The notes: generated by a model from the letters alone, not told the origin. A stretch of DNA of 64,000 nt from Stygiobacter sp. RIFOXYC2_FULL_38_25 (GCA_001803165.1 MHAZ01000001.1:235837-299836), one strand, 5' to 3'; positions 54,707 through 63,956 are shown, counted from the first letter of the stretch. Numbers and translations are program-made.

Positions 54707-54921
54707 AAGTACAACGGCTTTTTTTACGTTGCAGATTGTAAGCGGTTCATAACTCTGATTGAGTAGAAGAACTCTTGCATTAAGCGCCCCATTTGTTCCG
54801 TTCCTATGTTCGAAGACTTACCTCCGTTAACTCGTTTAGCCAACAACTATTGCAAATATCGTAATAAGATTACTACAATGAAAGAGCATTTTAATTTCTG
54901 CTGGTTTGTAGAGAGTAGCTA
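54707..54921. other. 215-base intergenic region with an unexplained small open frame
   Basis: Between mnmA and the HNH gene lies a stretch with no recognised gene. On the minus strand a frame opens at a TTG (54846) or ATG (54792) and closes with TAA at 54726-54724, giving up to 40 codons (for example SSNIGTEQMGRLMQEFF). It ends 18 bases before the HNH start. It may be a leader peptide, a relic or chance. Confidence 0.3.
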
Positions 54922-56025
54922 CTAACCAGTGTACTTGTCTATAATCCCACCTGCTAAGACGTAACCTTGTTCATCATAAATTACAAGTGATTGCCCTGGT
55001 GTAATTGCATTCTTCGGTTCCAAATAACTCAGTTTGATAGTTTTAGAATCAGCATAGAGAATTTTTGCCGGAGTTGCTTTATCAGAATATCTAATCTTTG
55101 CGAATACGATTTCATCTTTCTTCAGTTCATTTCGGCTTACGTAGTTAAGGTCTTTAGCCTGGACGATGCACTCGAGCAGTTCGTCTTTATCTCCTAACTC
55201 CACCACATTGTTCTTTTCATCAATACTCTTCACATAGACTGGTTTGCCGAAAGCCATTCCAAGTCCGCGGCGTTGACCAACAGTGTAAAATGGAATTCCC
55301 TTATGCTCGCCAACTTTCTTCCCATGATATACAAAGTCTCCTACATCAACTTTTTCTATTAACTCTGGAACTCTTTCTTTGAGAAACCGCTCGTAATTAT
55401 CATCAGCAACAAAACAGATTTCCATACTGTCTGGTTTCTTAGCAGTTTTCAAACCAAATTCTTCAGCAAGATTTCTAACTTCTTCCTTTGTTAAATCCCC
55501 AAGCGGAAAAATTGTTCGCGATAAAGATTCTTGTGTTAATCCCCAAAGTGCGTAAGTCTGGTCTTTTCTTGTATCCTGAGAAAGTTTGAGAGTATATCTG
55601 CCGGATTCATGGTTCTGCTCCACAACTGCGTAATGCCCGGTAGCTACATATTTTGCATCGAGCGAATCAGCCTTCTTAAGAAGTTCTTCCCACTTAATTT
55701 TTCTATTACAAACCACGCAAGGATTCGGCGTTCTACCATTCAAATATTCTTCTACAAAATTATCAATAACGGCTTCTTCAAAAGCTTTAGTGAAATCAAC
55801 TGTGTAATGGGGTATTCCAAAAGAATTTGCAACGTTCTTTGCATCAAAGATTGCGTCCAAAGAACAGCAGCCGGATTCATGTTTAGGCGCGCCGCCTACT
55901 TCCATAAATCCCCAAGTTTTCATTGTGATGCCAATAACTTCGTATCCTTGCTTATGAAGCAAAGCCGCAGCCACAGAAGAATCAACGCCGCCGCTCATTG
56001 CTACTATTACTCGCTTTTCGTTCAA
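54922..56025 (-). CDS. mnmA: tRNA-specific 2-thiouridylase MnmA
   Basis: MnmA thiolates U34 of Lys, Glu and Gln tRNAs. This 367-residue protein has the PP-loop AMSGGVDSSVAAALL at residues 9-23 and the catalytic cysteines in NPCVVCNRKIKW and MEICFVADDNYERFL. The C-terminal barrel is complete. The start is the TTG at 56025, with AAAGGC upstream and no ATG before the PP-loop except M10 inside it. Confidence 0.96.
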   Translation of the reverse strand: MNEKRVIVAMSGGVDSSVAAALLHKQGYEVIGITMKTWGFMEVGGAPKHESGCCSLDAIFDAKNVANSFGIPHYTVDFTKAFEEAVIDNFVEEYLNGRTPNPCVVCNRKIKWEELLKKADSLDAKYVATGHYAVVEQNHESGRYTLKLSQDTRKDQTYALWGLTQESLSRTIFPLGDLTKEEVRNLAEEFGLKTAKKPDSMEICFVADDNYERFLKERVPELIEKVDVGDFVYHGKKVGEHKGIPFYTVGQRRGLGMAFGKPVYVKSIDEKNNVVELGDKDELLECIVQAKDLNYVSRNELKKDEIVFAKIRYSDKATPAKILYADSKTIKLSYLEPKNAITPGQSLVIYDEQGYVLAGGIIDKYTG

Positions 56026-56095
56026 AATTGCCTTTCTGTTTTGCTATTCTAACAACAAATATAAAGAATAAGTTTATTTGGGATTACTAACTCTC

Positions 56096-56227
56096 GTTAC
56101 GCATATATCCAAATAACTTAGCCACAAGGACAGCAAGGCACTAAGGAATTTTGAATAATCAAGTGAATTTTGATTTTTCCCTTTGTTCTTTGGAGATTTG
56201 GTGGCAAAGAACTATTTCGAGCGTAAC
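56096..56227. repeat. decayed inverted-repeat element (MITE- or REP-like)
   Basis: Outer arms GTTACGC (56096-56102) and GCGTAAC (56221-56227) enclose inner arms. GCCACAAGGACAGCAAGG (from 56121) is an imperfect inverse of the right arm near 56178-56205, which reads GCCACCAAATCTCCAAAG on the other strand. The AT-rich centre is about 35 bases. It resembles the GCCACAAAGNCACNAAGG-type intergenic repeats I recall from many environmental genomes. It is non-coding and lies between mnmA and acpS. Confidence 0.55.
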
Positions 56228-56251
56228 ATAAGTAACAAACTGTTTGGATGG

Positions 56252-56626
56252 CTATTTGGAGGATAGTATTGCTACACAAGTAACGTAATTTTCAGAATGG
56301 CTCATAGAGATTTTAAGCTGCTTGTTTTCGTTGAGATAGTCTTTCAACGCGCCGTAAAAATTAACCTTTGGCAAACCGTTTACTTCATTATAGATTTCTA
56401 CATCTTGCCAACTATAAACCGTATCGGTATCGTTGGATAAGGCTTTGTAAATTGCTTCTTTAGCCGCAAACCTTGCCGCAAAGTGTTGGTACTTGTTACT
56501 TTTACTTTGCGCGTAATCTATTTCTGTTTTTGTGTAAATCTTATTTAGAAAATGATCGCCGTAATCATCAATACTTTTCTTGATGCGTTCAATCTCAATT
56601 ATATCTATTCCAATACCAAGTACCAT
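56252..56626 (-). CDS. acpS: holo-[acyl-carrier-protein] synthase
   Basis: AcpS attaches phosphopantetheine to acyl carrier protein. This 124-residue protein has the opening LGIGIDIIEIERI with the metal Asp and the second motif FAAKEAIYKAL. It is of normal length. The ATG overlaps the ggt stop by one base (TGATG), indicating coupling. Confidence 0.95.
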   Translation of the reverse strand: MVLGIGIDIIEIERIKKSIDDYGDHFLNKIYTKTEIDYAQSKSNKYQHFAARFAAKEAIYKALSNDTDTVYSWQDVEIYNEVNGLPKVNFYGALKDYLNENKQLKISMSHSENYVTCVAILSSK

Positions 56627-58314
56627 CAGAAACCTACCGCCTTTCCGAAACCTCTCGGATCACTTGTTCCGAAGAAACAGTTTTTGTTTTGATCAATATA
56701 AATAGCTTCCACTCTTCCCAAATAGCGCTCAATACCAATCTTCTGCCCAAGAGAAATCAGATTTTGTTTAACGTCCTCGCTTAGTCCAAATGGTTCATAA
56801 TCAATTTGATCTGGAAATAGCTGGTGATGAATATGCGGAGCGTTAATAGCTTCGTAAACATTCATTTTGAAATCGAGGACGTTAATTATCACTTGCAGAA
56901 CGGATGTTATGATTGTAGAACCACCCGGTGAACCAACAACTAATAATGGTTTTCCTTCTTTAAGTACTATCGTTGGCGTCATTGAGCTGAGCATTCTCTT
57001 CATTGGCTGAATCGAATTTGCCTCACTTCCCATCAAACCAAACATATTTGGAGCACCAGGTTTTGCGCTAAAATCATCCATCTCATTATTTAGAAGAAAC
57101 CCAAGCCCGTCAACGACAATCTTATTCCCGTATGAACCATTTAGCGTATAGGTCGTACTAACTGCATTCCCAAATTTATCAACAACGGAGAAGTGAGTAG
57201 TTTCTTCTTTCTCTTTGAATCTCGGAATCTCTGCCGGATGAAATTCCGTTGCCGGTCTGGCAGTTTCGCCTATCTTATTTTTAATTACTTCACCGTATTC
57301 TTTAGAAATCAAATAGTTAGTTGGCACATTATAATAATCTGCATCTCCCATGTGTTCAGCTCTATCGGCGTAAACTTGCTTCAGAATTTCAGTTAGAGTG
57401 TGAATATATCTGCTGCTTCCCCACTCTTCTCTTTTGAAAGTAAAATGCTCAAGTGCGTTCAGTGCCTCTGATAAACAAATTCCACCGGAAGATGGAGGCG
57501 GCATAGAGACTATTTCGTAACCTCGATAATTTCCAATAATCGGATCACGTTCAACCACTTTATAATTTTCGAAATCTTCAATAGTAAATATTCCACCGTT
57601 CTTATCGCTTTCCTCAACAATCTTTTTTGCCATTTCATCTTCGTAGAATCCGTCGCTTCCCTCATCTCTAATAATTTCGAGCGTCCGAGCTAAATCCTTT
57701 TGAACTAATAATTCTCCTATTTTTAGTTTCTCACCATCCCGAGTAAAAATCTTTTTTGAAGCTTCGATGTTTTTGAAAACCTCATTTTCGGAATTGATCG
57801 AGTTCGCTAATCTGTAATCAAGATGAAACCCATTCTTAGACAAATCAATTGCCGGTTGAATAACTTCTTCTAAATCCATGGTTCCATATTCTTCGAGAGC
57901 ATAAACTAAACCAGCTACTGTGCCCGGTACTCCGGCGCCAAGCCAACTTTTCTGGCTTAAATCCGGGAGAAAATTTCCGAGACTATCTAGGAACATGTTT
58001 TTGTGTGCCTTTATCGGAGCCATTTCGCGGAAGTCAAGAGTTGTATTTTTACCATCGGCAAGATGAATTACCATAAATCCGCCGCCGCCGATATTTCCAG
58101 CAGCCGGATAAGTTACAGCTAATGCAAAACCGGTTGCAACTGCCGCATCAATTGCATTTCCTCCTCTCTTGAGAATTTCTAATCCTACTTGGCTTGCTAA
58201 AGTGCTGGCAGAAACAACCATTCCGTTTTTAGCGTAAACTGGATTACCTTCCTGAGCATAGGACGCAAAAGAAAACGTAAATATTAGAATTAAGACTTTA
58301 GAAAATATGCGCAT
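56626..58314 (-). CDS. ggt: gamma-glutamyltransferase
   Basis: This 562-residue Ntn-hydrolase has a signal peptide (ILIFTFSFASYAQ), the large-subunit motif NIGGGGFMVIH, and the autoprocessing Thr in EETTHFSVVD, where the small subunit would begin. The oxyanion-hole SS pair region (MLSSMTPTIV) and the GSPGGSTII motif are present. It cleaves gamma-glutamyl bonds such as in glutathione in the periplasm. It overlaps the mlaD-like gene by 17 bases. Confidence 0.95.
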   Translation of the reverse strand: MRIFSKVLILIFTFSFASYAQEGNPVYAKNGMVVSASTLASQVGLEILKRGGNAIDAAVATGFALAVTYPAAGNIGGGGFMVIHLADGKNTTLDFREMAPIKAHKNMFLDSLGNFLPDLSQKSWLGAGVPGTVAGLVYALEEYGTMDLEEVIQPAIDLSKNGFHLDYRLANSINSENEVFKNIEASKKIFTRDGEKLKIGELLVQKDLARTLEIIRDEGSDGFYEDEMAKKIVEESDKNGGIFTIEDFENYKVVERDPIIGNYRGYEIVSMPPPSSGGICLSEALNALEHFTFKREEWGSSRYIHTLTEILKQVYADRAEHMGDADYYNVPTNYLISKEYGEVIKNKIGETARPATEFHPAEIPRFKEKEETTHFSVVDKFGNAVSTTYTLNGSYGNKIVVDGLGFLLNNEMDDFSAKPGAPNMFGLMGSEANSIQPMKRMLSSMTPTIVLKEGKPLLVVGSPGGSTIITSVLQVIINVLDFKMNVYEAINAPHIHHQLFPDQIDYEPFGLSEDVKQNLISLGQKIGIERYLGRVEAIYIDQNKNCFFGTSDPRGFGKAVGF

Positions 58315-59206
58315 TTACTTCTATGCCTTTAGCTTTGAGCTGCTCTACTAATATACGAGTGAGATCTTTTACGTGAGAGATTGATTCTTTTATGTCTTCA
58401 AGTAATTTAGGATCGTTCAAAATTTTACCCAGATTATTTTCACTCCTGTTAGTTTGGTCAATCAAAGAGTTCACCTTAACCAGCATGGTTTTGGATTCTT
58501 TCAACACATCTTGAACAGCCGAAAGTGTCTGCGAAATAGAATCCTTATTTGTTTTAATGAATTCATTTACATTTTGTGCCAGTTCGTTTCCAGACTTGAG
58601 TAGTTTATTAATCTCTCCGCTGTTAGCTTTTATGAGTGAATTTAAATTCTCAGTCAATTCGACCAAATTGCTAACGCTTGTTTTTAAATCGTTATTGAAC
58701 TGCTGATCTGTGAGAGTTTTATTAACAGAGCTAAGTGTAACTTTAACTTCTTTGATTACATCAACTAGATCATTTTGTACTGTCCCAAGCATAGCCATTG
58801 CCGAAGCAATATCTCCGAGGAATTCTCCATTCTGCATCTTTATGTAATCAATTTCTTCGGAAGCAGAGCCGGGATTTACTTCAATCTTCTTCCCGCCCAT
58901 CAAATCGAGCATCATAACAGAAAATGTAGCGTCGGTTTTAAGATTAACTTCCTTTTCAAGATTTAAAACAGTTACTACTTCGTTTCCTTTAATAAGTATA
59001 TCATCTACATAACCTTTACGAACACCATTAATTGTTACCGGATCTCCAATTTCCAAACCGGCAACGGAACTAAATTTTACTGAGATTTCCTTCCGTTCCG
59101 ATCCTACTGTTAGGTTTTTGGCCCACCCGAACACCCAAACAAAAATCAGTATTCCTAAAACTACAGTAATACCTACTTTAATTTCTGTCTTTCGCTGATC
59201 TTTCAT
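58298..59206 (-). CDS. MlaD/MCE domain protein
   Basis: This 302-residue protein has one N-terminal membrane helix (about 11-29), an MCE domain (about 38-115, FSSVAGLEIGDPVTINGVRKG), and a long helical C-terminal region (about 130-290) with NLNSLIKANSGEINKLL-type heptads. MCE proteins form periplasmic rings for lipid transport between the membranes. The partner ABC transporter (MlaE/MlaF) is not in this window. It overlaps ggt and the upstream small gene. Confidence 0.9.
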   Translation of the reverse strand: MKDQRKTEIKVGITVVLGILIFVWVFGWAKNLTVGSERKEISVKFSSVAGLEIGDPVTINGVRKGYVDDILIKGNEVVTVLNLEKEVNLKTDATFSVMMLDLMGGKKIEVNPGSASEEIDYIKMQNGEFLGDIASAMAMLGTVQNDLVDVIKEVKVTLSSVNKTLTDQQFNNDLKTSVSNLVELTENLNSLIKANSGEINKLLKSGNELAQNVNEFIKTNKDSISQTLSAVQDVLKESKTMLVKVNSLIDQTNRSENNLGKILNDPKLLEDIKESISHVKDLTRILVEQLKAKGIEVNAHIF

Positions 59207-59555
59207 GTTCTTTCACCAATGATTTAATTTGAGCGAACTCGGTTGAATCAACTACGCCGTCATGAATTGCTTCTTTAATCTTGTCTGCTACAAAACCAAA
59301 TTGGCTCATGGCTTTTTCGAAATTTTTATCTTTAAGCAGCGTTGCTTCCTTTTTAAGAACTGTCATCAGAGAATCTTTATAAGGAGTATAATCAAGTTTC
59401 TTAATTTTATCGCTAAACTCTTTTGTTGTCATCTTGATTATTGTATCCCTGCTAAAGTCCTGGAAGAAGCCCTTATTTGTTTTATAGAAATAAATGCCAG
59501 CCATAACCAATATTGTTATAACTGTAATGAGCGATATGAAGCAACCTTTTTTCAT
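59178..59555 (-). CDS. hypothetical membrane-anchored protein
   Basis: This 125-residue protein has an N-terminal membrane helix (about 5-23) followed by a charged helical domain rich in K and D, facing the periplasm. No family is recognised. It sits between the CNNM/CorC gene (one-base TAATG overlap) and the MCE gene (29-base overlap), so it is co-translated with both and may assist the MCE protein. Confidence 0.65.
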   Translation of the reverse strand: MKKGCFISLITVITILVMAGIYFYKTNKGFFQDFSRDTIIKMTTKEFSDKIKKLDYTPYKDSLMTVLKKEATLLKDKNFEKAMSQFGFVADKIKEAIHDGVVDSTEFAQIKSLVKEHERSAKDRN

Positions 59556-60835
59556 TAGCTGGCAATTTTATCAATCTGCACTTTGTTTATTCTGTTACTT
59601 ACAACTTCCTTCACTGTAAAATCAAAACCGGCATGATTAAATTTATAGCCTTGTTGAGGAATACTGCCTGCTTGATTTAGAATGAATCCTCCAAGAGTAT
59701 CGTAGTCATCATTTTCCGAAGAGAAATTTCCTCCCAGTGTCTCGTTGATTTCATCAATAGAAACTTTGCCGAGCACCAAATAACTTGTGTCGTTCAACTT
59801 AGTTATTTCTGCCTCTTCGCGGTCATGCTCATCTCGAATTTCACCAACTATCTCTTCAAGAATATCTTCAAGAGAAATTAGACCGGCAGTCCCGCCATAT
59901 TCATCCACAACAATCCCCAAATGAATTTTCTTCTCTTGAAAATCATGAAGTAAATTGTAGATGAGTTTTGTTGATGGGACATAAATTACTTCGCGAGCTA
60001 TGCTTCTAAGTTGAAGATTTTTTCTCAGCTCAGGAGTTTTGAGATATGGAAGCAAATCTTTAGCGTAAATAATGCCAATAACTTTATCCAAACTATCTTC
60101 ATATAAAGGAATTCTACTATGACCGGATTCGTTGATTACATTCATTAAATCGTCAAAGTTTTCGTCGATAGAAATTGCTGCAACATCAACACGAGGGGTC
60201 ATAATTTCGCGAGCCATTACTGTTTTAAAGCTTACAATTCCATGAATAAGCTCGTGCTCGCCTTCTTCAATTGTACCTTTCTCTATGCTCAAGTTTGCAA
60301 GTTCTGCAATCTCGCTTTCTTGAATAGCCGTTCTGGAACTTGAATTATCAAGGCTTTTCGTCATAAACCGTAATACATCTGTTAGCACTTTCGACACCGG
60401 ATAGAAAATAATATTTATCCAGTACATTGGTAGTGCTACAAGTTTAGCAACCATTTCCGGATGCTTATTAGCCCATAACTTAGGAGTAACTTCGCCAATA
60501 AATAAAATAAAGATGGTTAGAATAACTATTTGAACTACAATAGCTACATTAGTAGAAATTGAAAAAACTCTTGCAAATTCTATAGCTAAATCAACACCTA
60601 CAATAGAAGCACCAACACTTACTACTGTAGTTCCTAAGAGTATAGTTACAAGCAGCCTTCTGGAATTATCCAGCATTGACTCTATGTAACCGGCAATTAA
60701 ACGATTCTCTTTTCTGAACTCTTTAATTCTCTTTTTATCAATTAAAAAGAGAGCTACTTCTGCACTGGAGAAAAATGCTAAAGCGGCAAAACAAATCAGA
60801 ATTAAAATAATTTTTAAAGACCAGCCAACTTCCAA
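59555..60835 (-). CDS. CNNM/CorC family protein (hemolysin C-like, CBS domains)
   Basis: This 426-residue protein has a DUF21/CNNM membrane domain with four helices (residues 1-170), a CBS pair (about 205-330, with IMTPRVDVAAI and LGIVVDEYGGTAGLISLEDILEEIVGEI-type features), and a C-terminal CorC_HlyC domain. Members export Mg2+ or Co2+ or regulate divalent cation flux. The start is a TTG at 60835, as no ATG lies before the first membrane helix. Confidence 0.92.
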   Translation of the reverse strand: MEVGWSLKIILILICFAALAFFSSAEVALFLIDKKRIKEFRKENRLIAGYIESMLDNSRRLLVTILLGTTVVSVGASIVGVDLAIEFARVFSISTNVAIVVQIVILTIFILFIGEVTPKLWANKHPEMVAKLVALPMYWINIIFYPVSKVLTDVLRFMTKSLDNSSSRTAIQESEIAELANLSIEKGTIEEGEHELIHGIVSFKTVMAREIMTPRVDVAAISIDENFDDLMNVINESGHSRIPLYEDSLDKVIGIIYAKDLLPYLKTPELRKNLQLRSIAREVIYVPSTKLIYNLLHDFQEKKIHLGIVVDEYGGTAGLISLEDILEEIVGEIRDEHDREEAEITKLNDTSYLVLGKVSIDEINETLGGNFSSENDDYDTLGGFILNQAGSIPQQGYKFNHAGFDFTVKEVVSNRINKVQIDKIAS

Positions 60836-60869
60836 TTAATGCAAATCCTTACTTAGTTCAACATATCAT

Positions 60870-61307
60870 TTAGAACGGGAGATCATCATCTACTGCACCA
60901 GCTCCGGCATCGGGCTCATTATAAGTTGTCGCTTTCTCGGAGTAAGAACTTCCGCCGCCAGAACCAGAACCGCCTTCTCTGCCTTCAAGCGGGATCAATT
61001 GTTCGGAAATGATTTCTGTTACATAACGTTTTACACCTTCTTTATCGGTGTAATCTCTTTTGGAAAGTCTTCCTTCAACGTAAAACTTCTTTCCCTTCTT
61101 CAACTGATCTTTGTAAAAATCCGGTAGGTTATAGGAAACAATATTGTGCCAGGTAGTCTCATTTACCCAATTTCCATCCTTGCCTTTATAGCTTCTGGTA
61201 GTAGCAAGTGAAAAAGTAGTAACAGACAAATTATTTGTAGTAAAACGGTTTTCAGCATCCTGACCGAGATTTCCGATCAGCATTATTCTGTTTAATGAAA
61301 AAGCCAT
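60870..61307 (-). CDS. ssb: single-stranded DNA-binding protein
   Basis: This 145-residue protein has the OB fold (LNRIMLIGNLGQDAE, WHNIVSYN, YVEGRLSKRDY) followed by a Gly/Ser-rich linker and the acidic interaction tip DDDLPF. It coats ssDNA and recruits repair proteins. GGGAG precedes the ATG. It stands with an 85-base gap upstream, so it may have its own promoter. Confidence 0.96.
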   Translation of the reverse strand: MAFSLNRIMLIGNLGQDAENRFTTNNLSVTTFSLATTRSYKGKDGNWVNETTWHNIVSYNLPDFYKDQLKKGKKFYVEGRLSKRDYTDKEGVKRYVTEIISEQLIPLEGREGGSGSGGGSSYSEKATTYNEPDAGAGAVDDDLPF

Positions 61308-61393
61308 TCTCCCGCCTCTCTTATTATGTTTTTTTGTTTATTAATTTATCATTATTAAGGCAAAATCAAAAATTGATTAAGCCGTTAGGTTTT

Positions 61394-62092
61394 TCAAATA
61401 TGGTAAACCGAGTAAAGCAAATAGATTGAAAGTGGAATGAAAATGTTGTCAAAGTCCTTCGGACTAATTCCCTCTACAGTTGTAGCTACGACAGCACATA
61501 AAAGCATAAACTCGAAATTTGTAGTTTGACCGAAAAGTATATTGAACAAAACTGCGCCGGTTAAACCGAAAACGAAAAAAGTAATGCTGCCTTCAATTGT
61601 CTTTTTCGAAAACACTTTATAAGAATGTTTGCCGTACCGGGTACCAACTACAGGAGCTAATCCATCTCCCCAGGTTAGAAAGCCCATTGCTGTTAGTGCA
61701 AATGGGGTTGAGTAAAACACAGTTCCAAGCAAATTCATTACTAAAGTAAAATAAAGAGGACCACGTAGTAACTCTTTTCTGTCGCCGGTTCTTGTCATAG
61801 TCTTTACAGCTTGGTCATCCTGTTTGGCAGTAAAACCCTTCAGAAGCAAAAGTATAGTCCAGATAAATGCTGCGGTTATGTTTAAGTATTTCGTCCAGTG
61901 AGAAGAATCATAAACAAGCCAAAAGATTAACCAAGAACCAGCCGCAACATGTACAACTTTTCTTGATAAGTCTTGCGGAAATCCTTTTCTAACGGCTAAG
62001 TCCATTAGTGCTACAACACCAAATACATATACCAATGAAACGATGGTAATAAGAATGTTAAATAACATCGGACTCAATTTAGTTCTCGACAC
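61394..62092 (-). CDS. diacylglycerol/polyprenol (phytol-type) kinase family membrane protein
   Basis: This 232-residue protein has about seven membrane helices, the early RKVVHVAAGSWL segment, and the motif WGDGLAPVVGTRYGKHSY, shared by the dolichol/phytol kinase and CDP-diglyceride synthetase-like families. It probably phosphorylates an isoprenoid alcohol or lipid using CTP. The start is uncertain: a GTG at 62092 overlaps the upstream gene, and an ATG at 62068 is the alternative. Confidence 0.8.
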   Translation of the reverse strand: MSRTKLSPMLFNILITIVSLVYVFGVVALMDLAVRKGFPQDLSRKVVHVAAGSWLIFWLVYDSSHWTKYLNITAAFIWTILLLLKGFTAKQDDQAVKTMTRTGDRKELLRGPLYFTLVMNLLGTVFYSTPFALTAMGFLTWGDGLAPVVGTRYGKHSYKVFSKKTIEGSITFFVFGLTGAVLFNILFGQTTNFEFMLLCAVVATTVEGISPKDFDNIFIPLSIYLLYSVYHI

Positions 62093-62552
62093 TTATAGTA
62101 AATGAATCTCCAAATGCTGAGAATTTTCTAAGATTGTCCCGGATTAAATCAGCTTCTTCTTTGGTGTTATATGGCGGCACTTGTACTACAAAAAATTTTG
62201 TTTTGGCGTTGAAAGAGATTGCAAGAGGCAAAGAAGTCTTAGCCTGATGTTCTTTTACGAATGAATCAGCCCGTTCTTTAGTTGTAAAAGCACCAAGCTG
62301 AACCGTAAACTTTTTAACACTTGTTGCTACATCAGTAATAACAGAATCAACCTTTACAGGCTCCGGCTTAACTTCTGGCTTCTGTTCTTCAACCTTAGGT
62401 GGATCAATTTTAGGTTCTTCCACTTTTTTAACATCATCAAAAACATAAACATCCGGAGTTTTTTTCTCTGTTTGATCGGCTGTTTGCTCTGCAGAAACGC
62501 AAGCAAATAGAAATGCGAGAGGAACGAGTAATAAATAATTGATGTGTTTCAT
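62079..62552 (-). CDS. SPOR domain lipoprotein
   Basis: This 157-residue protein has a lipoprotein signal (LLLVPLAFLFAC, lipidated C18), a Lys/Pro/Glu-rich linker (about 35-75), and a C-terminal SPOR domain (VKKFTVQLGAFTTKERADSF). SPOR domains bind denuded peptidoglycan at division sites. It overlaps the downstream kinase-like gene by 14 bases. Confidence 0.88.
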   Translation of the reverse strand: MKHINYLLLVPLAFLFACVSAEQTADQTEKKTPDVYVFDDVKKVEEPKIDPPKVEEQKPEVKPEPVKVDSVITDVATSVKKFTVQLGAFTTKERADSFVKEHQAKTSLPLAISFNAKTKFFVVQVPPYNTKEEADLIRDNLRKFSAFGDSFTISVEN

Positions 62553-62572
62553 ATTGTTCTCGTAAATATTAA

Positions 62573-62593
62573 AGGGATGGCATTGCCATCCCT
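62573..62593 (-). terminator. Rho-independent terminator after the SGNH hydrolase gene
   Basis: AGGGATGGC (62573-62581) pairs perfectly with GCCATCCCT (62585-62593) across a three-base loop. On the minus strand the hairpin is followed by TTTAATATTT. It lies seven bases after the hydrolase stop and before the SPOR gene, so the two are probably separate transcripts. Confidence 0.8.
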
Positions 62594-62599
62594 AATTTA

Positions 62600-63913
62600 C
62601 TAAAACAAAAGATTATCCAAAGTACCTTTTGGAATTATTGGTGTACCCATCGAACTGGTTGTAACTTTTTTAGCCAGTACTAAACTGCCCGGAACAGTAG
62701 CAACATTTATTGGAGGTATGTTTGAACCCCACTTCAAATTAATTGCTTTGATAAACTCGTTAGCAACAATTGCGTAGCCTTGATTGGAAGGATGAACTCC
62801 ATCCAAACTAAATAAACCGCCATTCACAAACTCCGCTGTAAACTTTGTACCATCAACTACAATTCCATTTGCAGCAACATTATTGAAGAATGTATTGATA
62901 TCAACAATTGCAAAACCTTTGGAGGCTGCAAGTGTAGCCAAAGTTTGGTTGTACGAAGCAACTGTAGTCTTCACAACGGCTACTTCATCCTTATCAAGAA
63001 CAACAGCATCTGGTAAAGGTTTTGTTGGGGATAAACCTACTCCGGTTGGGTTACCACTTGCGTCAGTTAACAAAGCACTGGCTTGTAGAGTAACCAAGTC
63101 TTGTCCAATAACTAATTGTCTAACACCGGTTTTTGTTTGTCCGTAGAACAAAATTATCTGTTCGGTTGCCGGATTTTTTGTTGCCGGAGGAATAGTTGTG
63201 AAAAACGGAATTGAAGTAACCGAAGGAATATTTGCAATTACAACTTTTGTATTGAGAGAACCTAAACTATCCGCGAGCTGTTTCCATAACGCGCCAAATA
63301 CATTAGGATCAGTCAATGGAACAGTCCCGCCGCTTGTTGCGTGTCCAAGAATATCGTTATTGCCAATCCAGCAAAAAAGCATTGTAGGTTTCTGAGCCTT
63401 TGCTTGGCGGAATGCAGAACCTTGTCCTCTAAGCACAACATCAAATATTGGATTTAGAGAACCGGCTTTTGCTGTATATGAATCGGCTGTCTTTGTTGTA
63501 TTAACAATATCATAAACAAAAGCACCAGGCACGCCAAGGTTATTATATGGAGCTGCGTAAGAAAGATTTATAGGCGCGCCAACACTCTTATTAGTCTTTA
63601 GCGCAAATGGCGAAACCGACGCTACTTCAATTCGGCTACCAAGACCGGGATCGCTGGCAAGCGGCTGCTCAAACTTTGCGCTAACCAAATTAGCAATCTG
63701 TTTGCTGAAGCTAAAAACCTGAGCGCTTTGATATAATGAACCGGATTGATAACCGGCTGTTAAACTGTTTCCCATAACTACAAAACGTTCAAAGCTAACT
63801 TGCCCGGTACTTGGTGCAGTGGGCTGGTTTAACTCTGATCTATCTTCACATCCGGCAACTGCAAAGAAAACTAATAATAGAGACAGAAGAAGAAATCTAT
63901 TTATGTATTTCAT
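62600..63913 (-). CDS. SGNH/GDSL-type hydrolase lipoprotein
   Basis: This 437-residue protein has a lipoprotein signal (LLLSLLLVFFAVAGC), block I FVVMGNSLTAGYQSG with the catalytic Ser, block III WIGNNDI, and block V DGVHPSNQGY with Asp and His. These are the four SGNH blocks of lipases/esterases. It is likely anchored in the outer membrane. GAGGAG precedes the ATG. The substrate is unknown. Confidence 0.9.
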   Translation of the reverse strand: MKYINRFLLLSLLLVFFAVAGCEDRSELNQPTAPSTGQVSFERFVVMGNSLTAGYQSGSLYQSAQVFSFSKQIANLVSAKFEQPLASDPGLGSRIEVASVSPFALKTNKSVGAPINLSYAAPYNNLGVPGAFVYDIVNTTKTADSYTAKAGSLNPIFDVVLRGQGSAFRQAKAQKPTMLFCWIGNNDILGHATSGGTVPLTDPNVFGALWKQLADSLGSLNTKVVIANIPSVTSIPFFTTIPPATKNPATEQIILFYGQTKTGVRQLVIGQDLVTLQASALLTDASGNPTGVGLSPTKPLPDAVVLDKDEVAVVKTTVASYNQTLATLAASKGFAIVDINTFFNNVAANGIVVDGTKFTAEFVNGGLFSLDGVHPSNQGYAIVANEFIKAINLKWGSNIPPINVATVPGSLVLAKKVTTSSMGTPIIPKGTLDNLLF

Positions 63914-63936
63914 TTATTTTCTCCTCAAATGAAGCT

Positions 63937-63956
63937 CCCCGCCGCAAGCAGCGGGG
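63937..63956. other. GC-rich hairpin upstream of the SGNH hydrolase gene
   Basis: CCCCGC (63937-63942) and GCGGGG (63951-63956) form a stable 6 bp stem with an eight-base loop, 24 bases before the hydrolase start. No T-run follows on either strand. It could be an mRNA leader structure or part of a terminator for a gene beyond the window edge. Confidence 0.4.
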
